DNA of 64,000 nucleotides from Niallia circulans (GCF_007273535.1 NZ_RIBP01000004.1:2518001-2582000); one strand, 5' to 3'; shown: positions 36,002 through 45,127, counted from the stretch's first letter. Notes: generated by a model from the sequence alone, not told the origin. Program-made: numbers and translations.

Positions 36002-37267
36002 ATGGAACAAAATGTAATGAAAAAAATGGTGCAGCTGGAGGATATTCTAATTGCATACCAGCGAATTAAAGACATAGTGGCCCATACTCCTTTACAAAAG
36101 AATCATAGATTATCAGAAAAATATGATTGTAATATCTATATCAAAAGAGAAGATTTACAGCATGTTCGTTCCTTTAAATTAAGAGGAGCCTTTTATTCTA
36201 TGGTAATGCAGGAAAAAGAAAAAATGAAAAATGGAGTAGTATGTGCAAGTGCAGGGAATCATGCGCAGGGAGTCGCCTATTCATGCCGGTATTTAGGTGT
36301 GCATGGGAAGATTTTTATGCCTGCAACAACACCGAAGCAAAAAGTAACACAGGTGAAAATGTTTGGTAAAAATTATGTCGAGGTTGTTCTTGTTGGAGAT
36401 ACGTTTGACGACTCGTACGAAGAGGCAATCAAGTGTGCCACTGGGGAAGAGCGCGCATTTATCCATCCGTTTAATGATGAGCATGTGATTGCAGGGCAAG
36501 GAACAGTTGGGATTGAGATTATGAATGACATTGATGAGCCTGTCGATTATGTATTTGCAAGCATTGGCGGGGGCGGACTTATGGCAGGATTAAGCACTTA
36601 TATTAAAGGTGTGTCTCCTGCAACGAAAATGATCGGTGTCGAGCCAGCAGGCGCTCCTTCGATGAAGGAGGCTATCCTGCAGCGCCAAGTTGTCACCCTT
36701 AATAAGATTGATAAATTTGTTGACGGTGCTGCCGTCAAGCGTGTTGGCGAAAAAAGCTATGATGTGTGTAAACAGCTGCTGGAGGATATTCTTCTTGTTC
36801 CAGAAGGAAAGGTGTGCACATCTATACTCTCCCTTTATAATGAGCACGCAATTGTCGCAGAGCCGGCAGGTGCTCTCCCTGTTGCTGCATTGGATTTATA
36901 TAGGGACAAGATTAAAGGCAAGAATGTCGTTGTTGTTATAAGCGGAGGCAATAACGATATTGACAGAATGCAGGATATTAAAGAAAGATCCTTGTTATAT
37001 GAAGGACTGCTTTATCATTTTATCGTCAATTTCCCGCAAAGAGCAGGAGCACTAAGGGAATTCCTTGATGAGGTGTTAGGGCCTGATGATGATATAACAA
37101 GGTTTGAATATATTAAGAAAAACAATAAGGAAAATGGACCAGCGTTAGTCGGACTGGAGCTAAAACACAGGGAAGACTATAAAGGACTTATTGAAAGAAT
37201 GGACATTAAGGGCTTTGCTTATACAGAGCTTAATAAAGATTCTAATTTATTTAATTTGCTCGTTTAA
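36002..37267 (+). CDS. ilvA: Threonine dehydratase (biosynthetic)
   Basis: This 421-aa PLP enzyme deaminates threonine to 2-oxobutyrate, starting isoleucine synthesis. The PLP lysine is K59 in RSFKLRGA; SAGNHAQGVAY and the phosphate-binding SIGGGGLMAG follow. One ACT-like regulatory domain is at the C-terminus (about 340-421, FPQRAGALREFLDEVLG), as in the short Bacillus form. GAGGGTGTG precedes ATG 36002. An extended -10 TGTTATAAT lies at 35961-35968. No T-box leader is visible. Confidence 0.96.
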   Translation: MEQNVMKKMVQLEDILIAYQRIKDIVAHTPLQKNHRLSEKYDCNIYIKREDLQHVRSFKLRGAFYSMVMQEKEKMKNGVVCASAGNHAQGVAYSCRYLGVHGKIFMPATTPKQKVTQVKMFGKNYVEVVLVGDTFDDSYEEAIKCATGEERAFIHPFNDEHVIAGQGTVGIEIMNDIDEPVDYVFASIGGGGLMAGLSTYIKGVSPATKMIGVEPAGAPSMKEAILQRQVVTLNKIDKFVDGAAVKRVGEKSYDVCKQLLEDILLVPEGKVCTSILSLYNEHAIVAEPAGALPVAALDLYRDKIKGKNVVVVISGGNNDIDRMQDIKERSLLYEGLLYHFIVNFPQRAGALREFLDEVLGPDDDITRFEYIKKNNKENGPALVGLELKHREDYKGLIERMDIKGFAYTELNKDSNLFNLLV

Positions 37268-37312
37268 AATCAAGTGCACGGTTGAATGAAACATAAGGAG
37301 TCACTTAAATAA

Positions 37313-37372
37313 GCCTCGGCTGTTATGCGAATTTCTAACTAAATTTCGTTTAATAGCCGGGGTTCTTTCTTT
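37313..37372 (+). terminator. Terminator after ilvA
   Basis: CCTCGGCTGTT pairs with AATAGCCGGGG, enclosing CGAATTT/AAATTTCG; a T-rich tract (37363-37372) follows. Confidence 0.85.
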
Positions 37373-37469
37373 GCAGATTTGTGACTTTCCGGACAAGCCA
37401 TTTGGATTTGTTAAATCATACAATCTGAATGGATTTCTATATAGAAAGGTTGTTAGATTAGGATATTAC

Positions 37470-37499
37470 TTGCTAACTATAGGTCTAATGTTGTATAAT
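37470..37499 (+). promoter_or_regulatory. SigA-type promoter for degV gene
   Basis: TTGCTA (37470-37475), an 18-nt spacer and TATAAT (37494-37499). Confidence 0.6.
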
Positions 37500-37554
37500 T
37501 TATGTTTAAGAAAACGCTTAACAATTGATTAGATTTTTAAAAGGGAAGTGTAAA

Positions 37555-38397
37555 ATGAAAAGAGTTAAAATTGTTACTGACTCCACCGTAGATTTGGCAG
37601 ATGAATTAATTGAAAAATATGAAATTGAAGTGATTCCTTTATCCATAACAATTAATGGGGAAACTTTTTTAGATAGAGTAGATATTGAACCAGCAGAATT
37701 TATTCAAAAAATGAAGGAAGTAGACAATCTTCCGAAAACATCTCAACCTCCAGTAGGCTTGTTTTTGGAAACCTACAATAAGCTTAATGAACAGGGATAT
37801 GAGATCATTTCTATTCATATGACTGGCGGAATGAGCGGAACAGTCGATTCTGCTCGCAGTGCTGCTTCTTTAACAGAGGCAAATGTTACCGTATTTGATT
37901 CTGAGTTTATTTCGAAAGCCTTATCCTTTCAGGTTATAGAAGCAGCAATATGTGCACAAAATGGCAACAACAAAAATGAAATCCTCGAAAAAATTCAGCA
38001 TATTAAGAAGCATACGAAGCTATATGTTGTGGTGGATACACTTGAAAACCTGATAAAAGGCGGAAGAATAGGCAAAGGGAAAGCTTTTATCGGTTCACTC
38101 TTGAACATAAAGCCGATCGCCTCATTAGAAGAAGGAGTATACAACCCTGTCACAAAAGTACGAAGCAGAGCGCAAGCAGTTAAGTATTTGGCAAATGCGT
38201 TTGCAGAGGATTGCTTAGGTAAAACAATTAAAAGAGTTGGTATTACACATGCAGACAGTCTCGACTATGCCAAAATGCTTCAGGAAGCAATTGAAAAGGT
38301 GTCAGGCTTTAATAAAATCGAAATAGATTTCACTACACCAGTTATAAGTACACACACAGGACCAGGAGCATTAGGATTCAGCTACTACGTTGAATAG
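37555..38397 (+). CDS. DegV family fatty-acid-binding protein
   Basis: This 280-aa protein matches the DegV/FakB family: VTDSTVDLADEL at the N-terminus, HMTGGMSGTVDSA as the acyl-binding loop, and THTGPGALGFSYYV at the C-terminus. Such proteins bind a fatty acid; some partner with FakA kinase to phosphorylate it. No fakA is in this window. GGGAAGTG precedes ATG 37555; the longer frame from 37525 has no ribosome site. Confidence 0.93.
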   Translation: MKRVKIVTDSTVDLADELIEKYEIEVIPLSITINGETFLDRVDIEPAEFIQKMKEVDNLPKTSQPPVGLFLETYNKLNEQGYEIISIHMTGGMSGTVDSARSAASLTEANVTVFDSEFISKALSFQVIEAAICAQNGNNKNEILEKIQHIKKHTKLYVVVDTLENLIKGGRIGKGKAFIGSLLNIKPIASLEEGVYNPVTKVRSRAQAVKYLANAFAEDCLGKTIKRVGITHADSLDYAKMLQEAIEKVSGFNKIEIDFTTPVISTHTGPGALGFSYYVE

Positions 38398-38716
38398 ACT
38401 GAAAATTTTTAAGGTTTGCAGAAAAAGGAAATGCTAGTATTTGCTTAAAACTACATGCAAGCTCCAGTTAAATGAAGTTCACGCTGTGAATTTGTATGTG
38501 TTAGCACCTTACAGACAACGTGCATCTTGGTGGAGCCTTTCTCCACAGAATGCTTCAAAAAATTTTCACATTATCAACAAACGTAGAATAAAAAAGTTCG
38601 TCGACAGAATAAGGAGATTGATACTATATCAATCTCTTTTTTGTTGTTTCATAGGACTGTGACATGCTTTTGGAACATATATTGTAGTGGGGAAGCGATA
38701 AAGGGGGAGTTATTAA
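38398..38716. other. Intergenic stretch between degV and a small DUF2639 gene
   Basis: 319 nt. It holds a strong terminator at 38612-38643 and no convincing gene. A 73-codon frame (38441-38662) has no ribosome site and runs through the terminator. Confidence 0.5.
38612..38643 (+). terminator. Terminator between degV and DUF2639 gene
   Basis: GAGATTGATA (38614-38623) pairs with TATCAATCTC (38627-38636), followed by T residues. It lies 215 nt after degV, which hints at a long 3' UTR or a small RNA ending here. Confidence 0.88.
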
Positions 38717-38875
38717 ATGGCGTATTTTGGTTCGAAAGGCTGGTATGTTAGCCGTCTGAAAGAATTGGGAATAAACCGACATCCACAAGAACAAAGGAAG
38801 CTTGAATTATACAAAACATATATGTTAAGGAATTTATATCAGGAGCAGCTCGAAAAAATAAAAGGAGAAGTTTAG
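38717..38875 (+). CDS. DUF2639 small protein (YflJ-like)
   Basis: This 52-aa protein starts MAYFGSKGWYVSRLKELGI and continues with a KLELYKTYMLRNLY segment, the typical DUF2639 signature (B. subtilis YflJ). Function is unknown. GGGGGAG is well placed before the ATG. It lies directly upstream of the histidine kinase gene but 128 nt apart. Confidence 0.85.
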   Translation: MAYFGSKGWYVSRLKELGINRHPQEQRKLELYKTYMLRNLYQEQLEKIKGEV

Positions 38876-39003
38876 TGATATGAAAGTAGTTAGACGCCAA
38901 CTTGCTTTTAAAAAAAGTTAGCGAAATAAGAGGGAATTAGTATGAATCTGTCGAATTCTTTTAATTAAATTTCTAGAAAAGGAATAAAAAGGATTTGGTG
39001 GAT

Positions 39004-40578
39004 ATGATGATAAAAAAAATGAAGCAGATTCCTCTATTAAATAAAATTCAAATATTCTCTTTCTGTATGCCTTTATTTCTTTTAGCGTGTGCTGCTATAG
39101 CTATTTTTGCAATCTTTTCCTACGAATGGAAGGAAGACTTGACTTATCGTGCTGACAGTCTGTTAAAGAATGCAGAATATCAGCTAACGAATGCTGATAA
39201 AAGCAGCACGATAAGTGATCAAGATAAGGAAATGCTCACATCCTTTCTAACAATACAAAATGAACCGGTAGAGAATACATATATTTGCTTATATGATGAG
39301 TCCTCTGCATGCCAGGAGTGGTCAGTCATTCATCAGGACGGCACATATTCGTCTGTAAGCAGTACGGCATTACAGGAAATATACAATCAAATTGGGCGAA
39401 AAGGCGTTTCACATAACAGTGATGATTTTCTTGGCTTTCATAAGGAAAACAGCAGCTATTTTTATACTGCCTTCCTTCCTTTAAAGGATGAATATGACAA
39501 TATAGTCGGTGGAATTGGCATGGATATATCTGCAGATGATTTATTTCAGCATATTCATAAGCTACTTGCTGCTATCATTGCTATATTTGTTGTGACTGCA
39601 CTCCTTTTGTTTGTATATACGAAAATAACCATAAGTAAATACCTCCTTCCATTAAAGGAGGTTATTTGGGGACTTCAGGAGATTAGCAGCGGCAATTTAG
39701 AGGTAGAGCTAACTAGCCATGGTGCTTCTGATATTAGGATGATAAGTGAGAGCCTTAACGAGATGGTTAGGAAACTCGCTATGCTATTTACAAGACTGTC
39801 TAAAACCTCCAAAGAATTAGGTACTTTATCGCGTGATATCGAATTGAATTCGGTGGAAGAGGCACTGAATGAAATGGATAATATTATGAATTACACGAAA
39901 ATCCACCGGGAATTGCAGCGTGCAGAAAAAATGAATGCAATCGGTCAACTTGCGGCATCTGTTGCACATGAAATAAGAAATCCGATGACGGTTGTTAAAG
40001 GGTTTCTACAAATATTCTTGGCGAAGGAGCATATAAGCGAAGAGGAGCGTATGTACATAAAGCTCATGATTGAAGAAATGAATCGGGCTGAGACAATCAT
40101 CAATGATTATTTATCCTTGGCTAAGCCGGGAATTGAGCAAACAGAAAAAATTGATGGTCAAGATATGATAATAAAAGTCATTGATCTTATGTACTCCTAT
40201 GCCATGATGTCGAAAAGTATTACATTTGAACGGGACATCCAGCAAGTATTTTTACGTGCAAACAACAGTGAATTAAAGCAAGTATTAATCAATATTCTTA
40301 AAAACGGGATTGAATCGATGCAGCAGGGCGGAGTATTAAGTGTTTATCTATATACAAAAGAAGGGTATGGAATATTTGAAATAAAGGATACTGGTATTGG
40401 AATGACAGAGGAAGAATTAAGCAGGCTTGGCACTGCCTTTTATTCCTTAAAGGAAAAAGGAACAGGCATGGGATTAATGGTCAGCTACCAAATGATTGAA
40501 CAGATGAAAGGCAAAATAGAAGTGGAAAGTAAAAGAGGCGTTGGAACAACATTTAAAGTATTTATTCCACTTTATTAA
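39004..40578 (+). CDS. Membrane sensor histidine kinase, orphan (sporulation-kinase-like)
   Basis: This 524-aa kinase has TM1 (about 15-40), an extracytoplasmic sensor of about 140 residues (cache/PAS-like, ends YDNIVGGIGMDIS), TM2 (about 185-207) and HAMP (208-260). Then come HisKA with phospho-acceptor H322 (VAHEIRNPM) and an HATPase domain: N-box ELKQVLINILKNGIESM, DTGIGM and GTGMGL. No response regulator is adjacent, as for KinA-E, which feed the Spo0F phosphorelay. Start choice: ATG 39004 sits 10 nt after AAAAGGA; TTG 38995 and GTG 38998 are too close. Confidence 0.93.
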   Translation: MMIKKMKQIPLLNKIQIFSFCMPLFLLACAAIAIFAIFSYEWKEDLTYRADSLLKNAEYQLTNADKSSTISDQDKEMLTSFLTIQNEPVENTYICLYDESSACQEWSVIHQDGTYSSVSSTALQEIYNQIGRKGVSHNSDDFLGFHKENSSYFYTAFLPLKDEYDNIVGGIGMDISADDLFQHIHKLLAAIIAIFVVTALLLFVYTKITISKYLLPLKEVIWGLQEISSGNLEVELTSHGASDIRMISESLNEMVRKLAMLFTRLSKTSKELGTLSRDIELNSVEEALNEMDNIMNYTKIHRELQRAEKMNAIGQLAASVAHEIRNPMTVVKGFLQIFLAKEHISEEERMYIKLMIEEMNRAETIINDYLSLAKPGIEQTEKIDGQDMIIKVIDLMYSYAMMSKSITFERDIQQVFLRANNSELKQVLINILKNGIESMQQGGVLSVYLYTKEGYGIFEIKDTGIGMTEEELSRLGTAFYSLKEKGTGMGLMVSYQMIEQMKGKIEVESKRGVGTTFKVFIPLY

Positions 40579-40644
40579 ACATGAAAAAAACTCTATTAGC
40601 ACTTTGTACATTCTTAAACATTATTGGATTGTTTATATTATTAT

Positions 40645-40670
40645 AAGGGCCTAAAGGATAGGTCTTTTTT
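40645..40670 (+). terminator. Terminator after histidine kinase
   Basis: AAGGGCCTA (40645-40653) pairs with TAGGTCTTT (from 40659) including G-U pairs, ending in six T residues. Confidence 0.7.
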
Positions 40671-40803
40671 AAATAAAACAAGGACGAGTAGAAAAGATTT
40701 TCGTATAGTTTTCGTTGATATGTAGAAGGATAAAAATGTAAAAAATATTCTACTGACGATATGTTATAATGATTAAAAATGGAATAAAGGTAGGTGTATA
40801 TAA

Positions 40804-41634
40804 ATGAGACCATTTACCTTAATAATTTCTATTATTACGCTTTTATTGCTTTCTTCTTGTGGCAACAATACCTCTTTTCATAAAAATAATGGAAAAGAAA
40901 CTGTATTGGCCATGAAGCAGGAAGTCCCTGAGAGCTTTGTTTCGGAGGAATTGAATGTGGTCGCAGCAGGTGATTCCTTAACACAAGGGGTCGGTGACAG
41001 CACTGGTACAGGAGGCTATGTCCCTTATTTACAGAAATTATTTCAGCAAGAACAGGGAATAGGCACCGTAACCATTAGCAATTATGGTGTAAAAGGCAAT
41101 AGGACGGACCAGCTTTTGAAAAAAATTAAATCTGCTGAAGTGAAGCAGTCCATTAGTGATGCTGATATGGTTATTTTAACAATCGGTGGAAATGATATTA
41201 TGAAGGTTGTTAGGGACCATATCTCAAATTTACAGCTTGATGATTTTACACCTCAGATGAAAACCTTCGAAACAAATCTTTATAACGTTCTGAGAGAAAT
41301 TCGCAAAGACAATCAACAGGCAGCAATTGTTCTTGTTGGAGTATATAATCCGTTTACGAAGTGGTTTGCAGATGTTGATGAGATGAATGATATTGTGGCA
41401 GAATGGAATCGGACCGGGGAAAACATACTTACCCTTTATGACAACACGTATTTTGTCCCAATTGAACAAATCTTTTCAGATACAACGGAAAACCTATTGT
41501 ATACAGATTATTTTCACCCTAATGATAAGGGCTATAAGTTGATTGCTGATGAAATATACACGAAAGTTAAAGAAACAGCCATTGGGGATATTTTGGCGAC
41601 AAAGCGCATGAATAGAGAGAACAGGGGAGAATGA
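40804..41634 (+). CDS. ypmR: SGNH/GDSL hydrolase lipoprotein (YpmR)
   Basis: This 276-aa protein has a lipoprotein signal with lipobox LLSSC (C19). SGNH blocks are GDSLTQG (nucleophile Ser), the GGND block, and a terminal DYFHPNDKGY with the catalytic Asp/His. It is probably anchored outside the membrane and hydrolyses an ester; B. subtilis YpmR is its counterpart. An extended -10 TGTTATAAT lies at 40763-40770. It overlaps ypmS by ATGA, giving a conserved ypmR-ypmS pair. Confidence 0.92.
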   Translation: MRPFTLIISIITLLLLSSCGNNTSFHKNNGKETVLAMKQEVPESFVSEELNVVAAGDSLTQGVGDSTGTGGYVPYLQKLFQQEQGIGTVTISNYGVKGNRTDQLLKKIKSAEVKQSISDADMVILTIGGNDIMKVVRDHISNLQLDDFTPQMKTFETNLYNVLREIRKDNQQAAIVLVGVYNPFTKWFADVDEMNDIVAEWNRTGENILTLYDNTYFVPIEQIFSDTTENLLYTDYFHPNDKGYKLIADEIYTKVKETAIGDILATKRMNRENRGE

Positions 41635-42221
41635 GTTTGTTTAAGAAAAAATGGAAAGCAGCATTTTTACTATTAGCAGGCATCAATATTGTTATACTGC
41701 TTGCACTTGTCCTGCTTATATTTTTACCTGCGGACAGGTCAACTTCGGACAATGCGGATGCAGGAAATGATGAGGTTATACCGTTTCAGGTCACAACGAA
41801 TAAGGAAGACTTGACACTGCTCATCAACAGCTATTTGGAAAAGGAAGGCTTAAATGGACCTGTCCATTATGAGGTTAACCTATCAGATGAAGTAGAGCTT
41901 TTCGGTTATTTACCGATTTTTAACAGCGACATTGAAATGAAATTAACATTTGAACCAATCCCGCTTGAAAATGGAGATCTCACATTAAAGCAAAAGTCAA
42001 TCAGTATTGGACAGCTGTCCTTACCAGTATCTTATGTGATGAAGTTTATTGAAAATCAATATAAGCTCCCAACCTGGGTTAATATTAATCCAGATGATGA
42101 GACGATTGATGTACATTTAACAAATATGAAGATTGGGGACGGCATGAGTGCGGAAGTGAAGGAGTTTGATCTTGAAAATGACCGCATTCAATTTAATCTT
42201 CTCCTTCCTGTTAATGAATAA
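41631..42221 (+). CDS. ypmS: YpmS family (DUF2140) membrane-anchored protein
   Basis: This 196-aa protein has an N-terminal membrane helix (WKAAFLLLAGINIVILLALVLLIFL) and a soluble extracytoplasmic beta-rich domain with the DUF2140 pattern (ITTN-like, FGYLPIFNSDIEMKLTFEP, LPVSYVMKFI). Function is unknown. Start overlaps the ypmR stop, so the two are translationally coupled. A strong terminator follows. Confidence 0.9.
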   Translation: MSLFKKKWKAAFLLLAGINIVILLALVLLIFLPADRSTSDNADAGNDEVIPFQVTTNKEDLTLLINSYLEKEGLNGPVHYEVNLSDEVELFGYLPIFNSDIEMKLTFEPIPLENGDLTLKQKSISIGQLSLPVSYVMKFIENQYKLPTWVNINPDDETIDVHLTNMKIGDGMSAEVKEFDLENDRIQFNLLLPVNE

Positions 42222-42234
42222 AAGTAAATACTTA

Positions 42235-42265
42235 AAAAAGGGCAGAATGAAATTTCTGCCTTTTT
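42235..42265. terminator. Bidirectional terminator ypmS / DUF4397 gene
   Basis: GGCAGAA (42241-42247) pairs with TTCTGCC (42254-42260), with A and T tracts on both sides. Confidence 0.88.
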
Positions 42266-43022
42266 ATATGGAAATCAGCAATATTTCGGCGCTTACATCT
42301 GCTGAGGTACCCTCTAGAATTAGAGCTGAATAAGCTTTGTTTTCCTTTAATGTGAGCGGAGGAAAGCTTGCTAGTTTGCTGTTTGTTTCCGCATCCTTTG
42401 CCTCTAAGTAGACAGTCATAGGGTAAAGTCCAAGATAGGAAGTAGCCGCCTTTAAATGTAAATTGGGGAAAACAACATCACCTTTTTGAACGGCAATATT
42501 TAATGCATACATTTTGGGATGAAGATGTATGATACGCAGCTTTGTTTCTGATGGATGGACAAAAGGGTCTTCTTGGTAGGTATAAAGCTTTAAGTAATTA
42601 TTTGCTGATTCTAAAAAGGTAATGGTATGAAAGATATTGCTTTCAACAAGAATTTTTTGGCTGCAAAGGGAGTCAACCATTGCGCCTGTTTCATAGATGT
42701 CAACTTGATAGCGGCCGACTGGCAATGTCATGTCATTTGTTACCGATTTAAAGGAGACCTCTTTAAACAGCTTTACTCCATTTATATAAATATCGACAAT
42801 AGGCTTTTGGGCAGCTGTATGGATGAATCTTAGTTTGCCGTACTCTGTTTGCCTGTCTAAGTCTGTTGTTATCGAGTTTTGGGGCAATGCTTTTCTAAGA
42901 ACTTCGAGATGCTTTTGATAATAGTATATATGGAGGTCTGGATTAGTATATTTATAATAATCACTCAGCAGATTGTACATTCCGGCTTCTTGGAAGGGAT
43001 AGCTGTCTCCTTGTTTTTGCAT
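42264..43022 (-). CDS. DUF4397 domain protein
   Basis: This 252-aa protein contains two DUF4397-type beta repeats. One begins GKLRFIHTAAQKPIVDIYINGVKLF, ends near TYQED; the second begins TKLRIIHLHPKMYALNI. No signal peptide is present, unusual for a family often found at the cell surface. The start is ATG 43022, with ACAGGAGTG 6 nt upstream; the GTG at 43031 overlaps that site. The N-terminal 55 residues (QEAGMYNLLSDYYKYTNPDLHIYYY) are Tyr-rich and may be helical. Function is unknown; a spore or envelope role is possible. Confidence 0.8.
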   Translation of the reverse strand: MQKQGDSYPFQEAGMYNLLSDYYKYTNPDLHIYYYQKHLEVLRKALPQNSITTDLDRQTEYGKLRFIHTAAQKPIVDIYINGVKLFKEVSFKSVTNDMTLPVGRYQVDIYETGAMVDSLCSQKILVESNIFHTITFLESANNYLKLYTYQEDPFVHPSETKLRIIHLHPKMYALNIAVQKGDVVFPNLHLKAATSYLGLYPMTVYLEAKDAETNSKLASFPPLTLKENKAYSALILEGTSADVSAEILLISI

Positions 43023-43118
43023 GGTTTTCACTCCTGTTTCCTAAAAGATGATAACAGTTTATGCATGCATTAAGATACAGTGCCTATTTTAAAAATAATC
43101 TTAACAAGGTGAATTTTA

Positions 43119-43147
43119 TGTACAAATTAGAAAGAATGGAATATAAT
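43119..43147 (+). promoter_or_regulatory. Promoter for rsgA-paralogue leader
   Basis: TGTACA (43119-43124), 17 nt, TATAAT (43142-43147). Transcription from about 43154 would give a leader of about 190 nt before the rsgA start. Confidence 0.6.
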
Positions 43148-43179
43148 AGTTATTAACTACAACGGAAAGGGTGATGACG

Positions 43180-43254
43180 ATGAAAACAACAATCTGTGTA
43201 AATAAGGCAATTGCATTCATCGTACAGCCCACTGCTTACTTGCACCTTAAGTAA
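43180..43254 (+). CDS. Leader peptide of the rsgA-paralogue attenuator (24 aa)
   Basis: A short frame from ATG 43180 to TAA 43252-43254 is preceded by GGAAAGGGTGATG, a strong ribosome site for such a tiny ORF. The peptide starts MKTTICVNKAIAF and ends QPTAYLHLK. It overlaps the 5' strand of an 11-bp helix (43221-43231), and its stop codon lies within a 7-bp hairpin (43235-43241 with 43249-43255). This layout is that of leader peptides in ribosome-mediated attenuation, as before erm and ABC-F resistance genes. The peptide sequence matches no known leader that I recall. Confidence 0.65.
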   Translation: MKTTICVNKAIAFIVQPTAYLHLK

Positions 43255-43320
43255 GTATCTTTTATCCTGCATATTTCATGCATGAGAAAACCATGGGCTG
43301 TACGTCGCTTATGGTTTTTT
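43221..43320 (+). promoter_or_regulatory. Transcription attenuator upstream of rsgA paralogue
   Basis: Two helices share sequence. The terminator is AAAACCAT (43287-43294) with ATGGTTTT (43311-43318) and a run of six T residues (43315-43320). The competing helix is CGTACAGCCCA (43221-43231) with TGGGCTGTACG (43294-43304), 11 perfect bp. Its 3' strand occupies the terminator loop and shares base 43294 with its stem. Ribosome position on the leader ORF could decide which forms; the direction of control is inferred. Confidence 0.65.
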
Positions 43321-43346
43321 ATTATGCTTAAAAATGGAGGATAAAA

Positions 43347-44405
43347 ATGGATTTAACTAAAATGGGTTTTAATGACAATATAAATAGCGCTTTAGCACAA
43401 TTAAACAAGGAAGGTCTCATTGCTGGACGGGTTGCTTTAGAGCATAAGAGACTTTATCGAGTATATACGGAAATAGGAGAATTATTGTGTGAGGTTTCAG
43501 GGAAACTTTCCTTTGATGCTGTTGGCAGAGACGATTATCCAGCTGTAGGCGATTGGGTGGCTGTATTGCCTCGCAATGGCGAAGCGAAAGGAACCATCAT
43601 TTCCGTCCTTCCGAGGAAAAGTAAGTTTTCCAGAAAAGCAGCAGGATTGACAACAGAGGAGCAAATTGTCGCCGCAAATGTCGATACTATTTTCCTTGTC
43701 AATTCCTTAAATGAGGATTTGAATTTACGAAGAATAGAAAGATACTTGACACTGACATGGGAAAGCGGAGCAAATCCAGTGATCCTGCTTACAAAATCTG
43801 AGCTTGCTGACAATATGGCAGACAAAATTGCCAGTGTGGAATCCATTGCATTTGGTGTTCCAGTTATCGCTCTCAGTGTCCATGAAAAGCAGGGGCTTGA
43901 CTCCTTAAATGATTATTTGCTCCCTCAAAAAACAATTGCGTTATTAGGGTCCTCTGGTGTTGGAAAGTCAACACTGACTAATTATTTGCTTGGTTATGAA
44001 AAGCAATTAGTGAAAAACATTAGAGAGGATGATGATAAGGGGCGTCATACAACAACATATCGAGAAATGGTTGTACTGCCTAATGGCTGTGTGCTGATTG
44101 ATACACCAGGAATGAGAGAGCTGCAGCTTTGGAACAGTAATTCCGGTTTATCAGAAAGCTTTACAGATGTCGAGCACCTTGCAGCAGATTGTCGTTTCAG
44201 GGATTGCAGCCATCTAGGTGAAGCCGGTTGTGCTGTTAAGCAGGCCGTAGAGGACGGCAGATTGGAAGAAAGCCGTCTCAACAGCTATTTCAAGATGAAC
44301 AAAGAGCTCGCCTATTTGGAAAGAAGGCAAAGCAAAAAAGCACAGGCAGATGAAAAGAAGAAGTGGAAAAGTATTCACAAGGCGATAAAAACAAAGCGTA
44401 AATAA
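43347..44405 (+). CDS. rsgA: Ribosome-associated circularly permuted GTPase, RsgA paralogue
   Basis: This 352-aa protein has an OB-fold N-terminal domain, then the permuted G-motif order: VNSLNEDLNLRRIERYL and LLTKSE (G4), LGSSGVGKSTL (G1, about 197-207), TTTYRE (G2) and DTPGMRE (G3). A C-terminal zinc module C-x4-C-x-H-x5-C (CRFRDCSHLGEAGC) follows. RsgA matures the 30S subunit. At about 350 aa it is longer than the housekeeping form (about 298 aa, YloQ/CpgA), so it is probably a second copy. ATGGAGGATAAAA precedes the ATG. A leader peptide and attenuator upstream suggest expression tied to ribosome state. Confidence 0.9.
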   Translation: MDLTKMGFNDNINSALAQLNKEGLIAGRVALEHKRLYRVYTEIGELLCEVSGKLSFDAVGRDDYPAVGDWVAVLPRNGEAKGTIISVLPRKSKFSRKAAGLTTEEQIVAANVDTIFLVNSLNEDLNLRRIERYLTLTWESGANPVILLTKSELADNMADKIASVESIAFGVPVIALSVHEKQGLDSLNDYLLPQKTIALLGSSGVGKSTLTNYLLGYEKQLVKNIREDDDKGRHTTTYREMVVLPNGCVLIDTPGMRELQLWNSNSGLSESFTDVEHLAADCRFRDCSHLGEAGCAVKQAVEDGRLEESRLNSYFKMNKELAYLERRQSKKAQADEKKKWKSIHKAIKTKRK

Positions 44406-44416
44406 GCAGACTTTTA

Positions 44417-44452
44417 GGGAGTGCGGGTCATGCACTCCCATTATAATTTTTC
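44417..44452 (+). terminator. Terminator after rsgA paralogue
   Basis: GGGAGTGC (44417-44424) pairs with GCACTCCC (44432-44439); a T-rich tract begins about 7 nt later. Confidence 0.7.
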
Positions 44453-44587
44453 TGATATACAATCATTTTGAGCCGTCTTTTTGCTTTATTGAGCGAATTT
44501 GTTTAAGCTAAATAAAAGATGTGTTGTCACACTCCCTTTGGGGAATATAAAAAGATATTTAATATATAGAGAATAGAGGTGTGTCGT

Positions 44588-45127
44588 ATGGAACAACAAT
44601 ACGAAAAAGCAACATTTGCCGGCGGCTGTTTCTGGTGTATGGTTAAACCTTTTGACCAGCAGCCTGGAATTATTTCAGTCGTTTCAGGCTATACAGGCGG
44701 ACATAAGGAAAATCCTACTTATAAGGAGGTCTGTTCTGAGACAACAGGTCATTATGAGGCAGTCCAGATTACGTTCGATCCTTCGCTGTTTCCTTACGAA
44801 AAGCTTCTTGAAGTCTACTGGCAGCAAATTGACCCGACAGATCCGGGCGGCCAGTTTTTTGACAGAGGGTTGTCCTATCAAACCGCGATATTCTATCATA
44901 ATGAAGAACAGAAAAAAATAGCTGAGGAATCAAAAAAAGCTTTAGGAGAACGCGGCAAATTCAACAAGCCGATTGCGACAAAGATCATTCCCGCAACTGC
45001 GTTTTATGATGCGGAGGAATATCATCAAGATTACTATAAGAAAAATTCGCTGCATTATAATGCCTATCATGTAGGATCAGGCAGAGCCGCGTTTATTAAA
45101 AATAACTGGGGGGATAAGCATGAATAA
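44588..45127 (+). CDS. msrA: Peptide methionine-S-sulfoxide reductase
   Basis: This 179-aa enzyme reduces the S epimer of methionine sulfoxide. The catalytic GCFWC motif contains nucleophile C14 and C17. AGAGGTG is placed 6 nt before ATG 44588; the GTG at 44579 lies inside that site. It overlaps msrB by 8 nt, so the pair repairs both sulfoxide epimers from one mRNA. Confidence 0.97.
   Translation: MEQQYEKATFAGGCFWCMVKPFDQQPGIISVVSGYTGGHKENPTYKEVCSETTGHYEAVQITFDPSLFPYEKLLEVYWQQIDPTDPGGQFFDRGLSYQTAIFYHNEEQKKIAEESKKALGERGKFNKPIATKIIPATAFYDAEEYHQDYYKKNSLHYNAYHVGSGRAAFIKNNWGDKHE

Noticed and set aside
38441..38662. 73-codon open frame on the plus strand
   Set aside because: No ribosome site, no family resemblance, and it runs through a strong terminator at 38612-38643.
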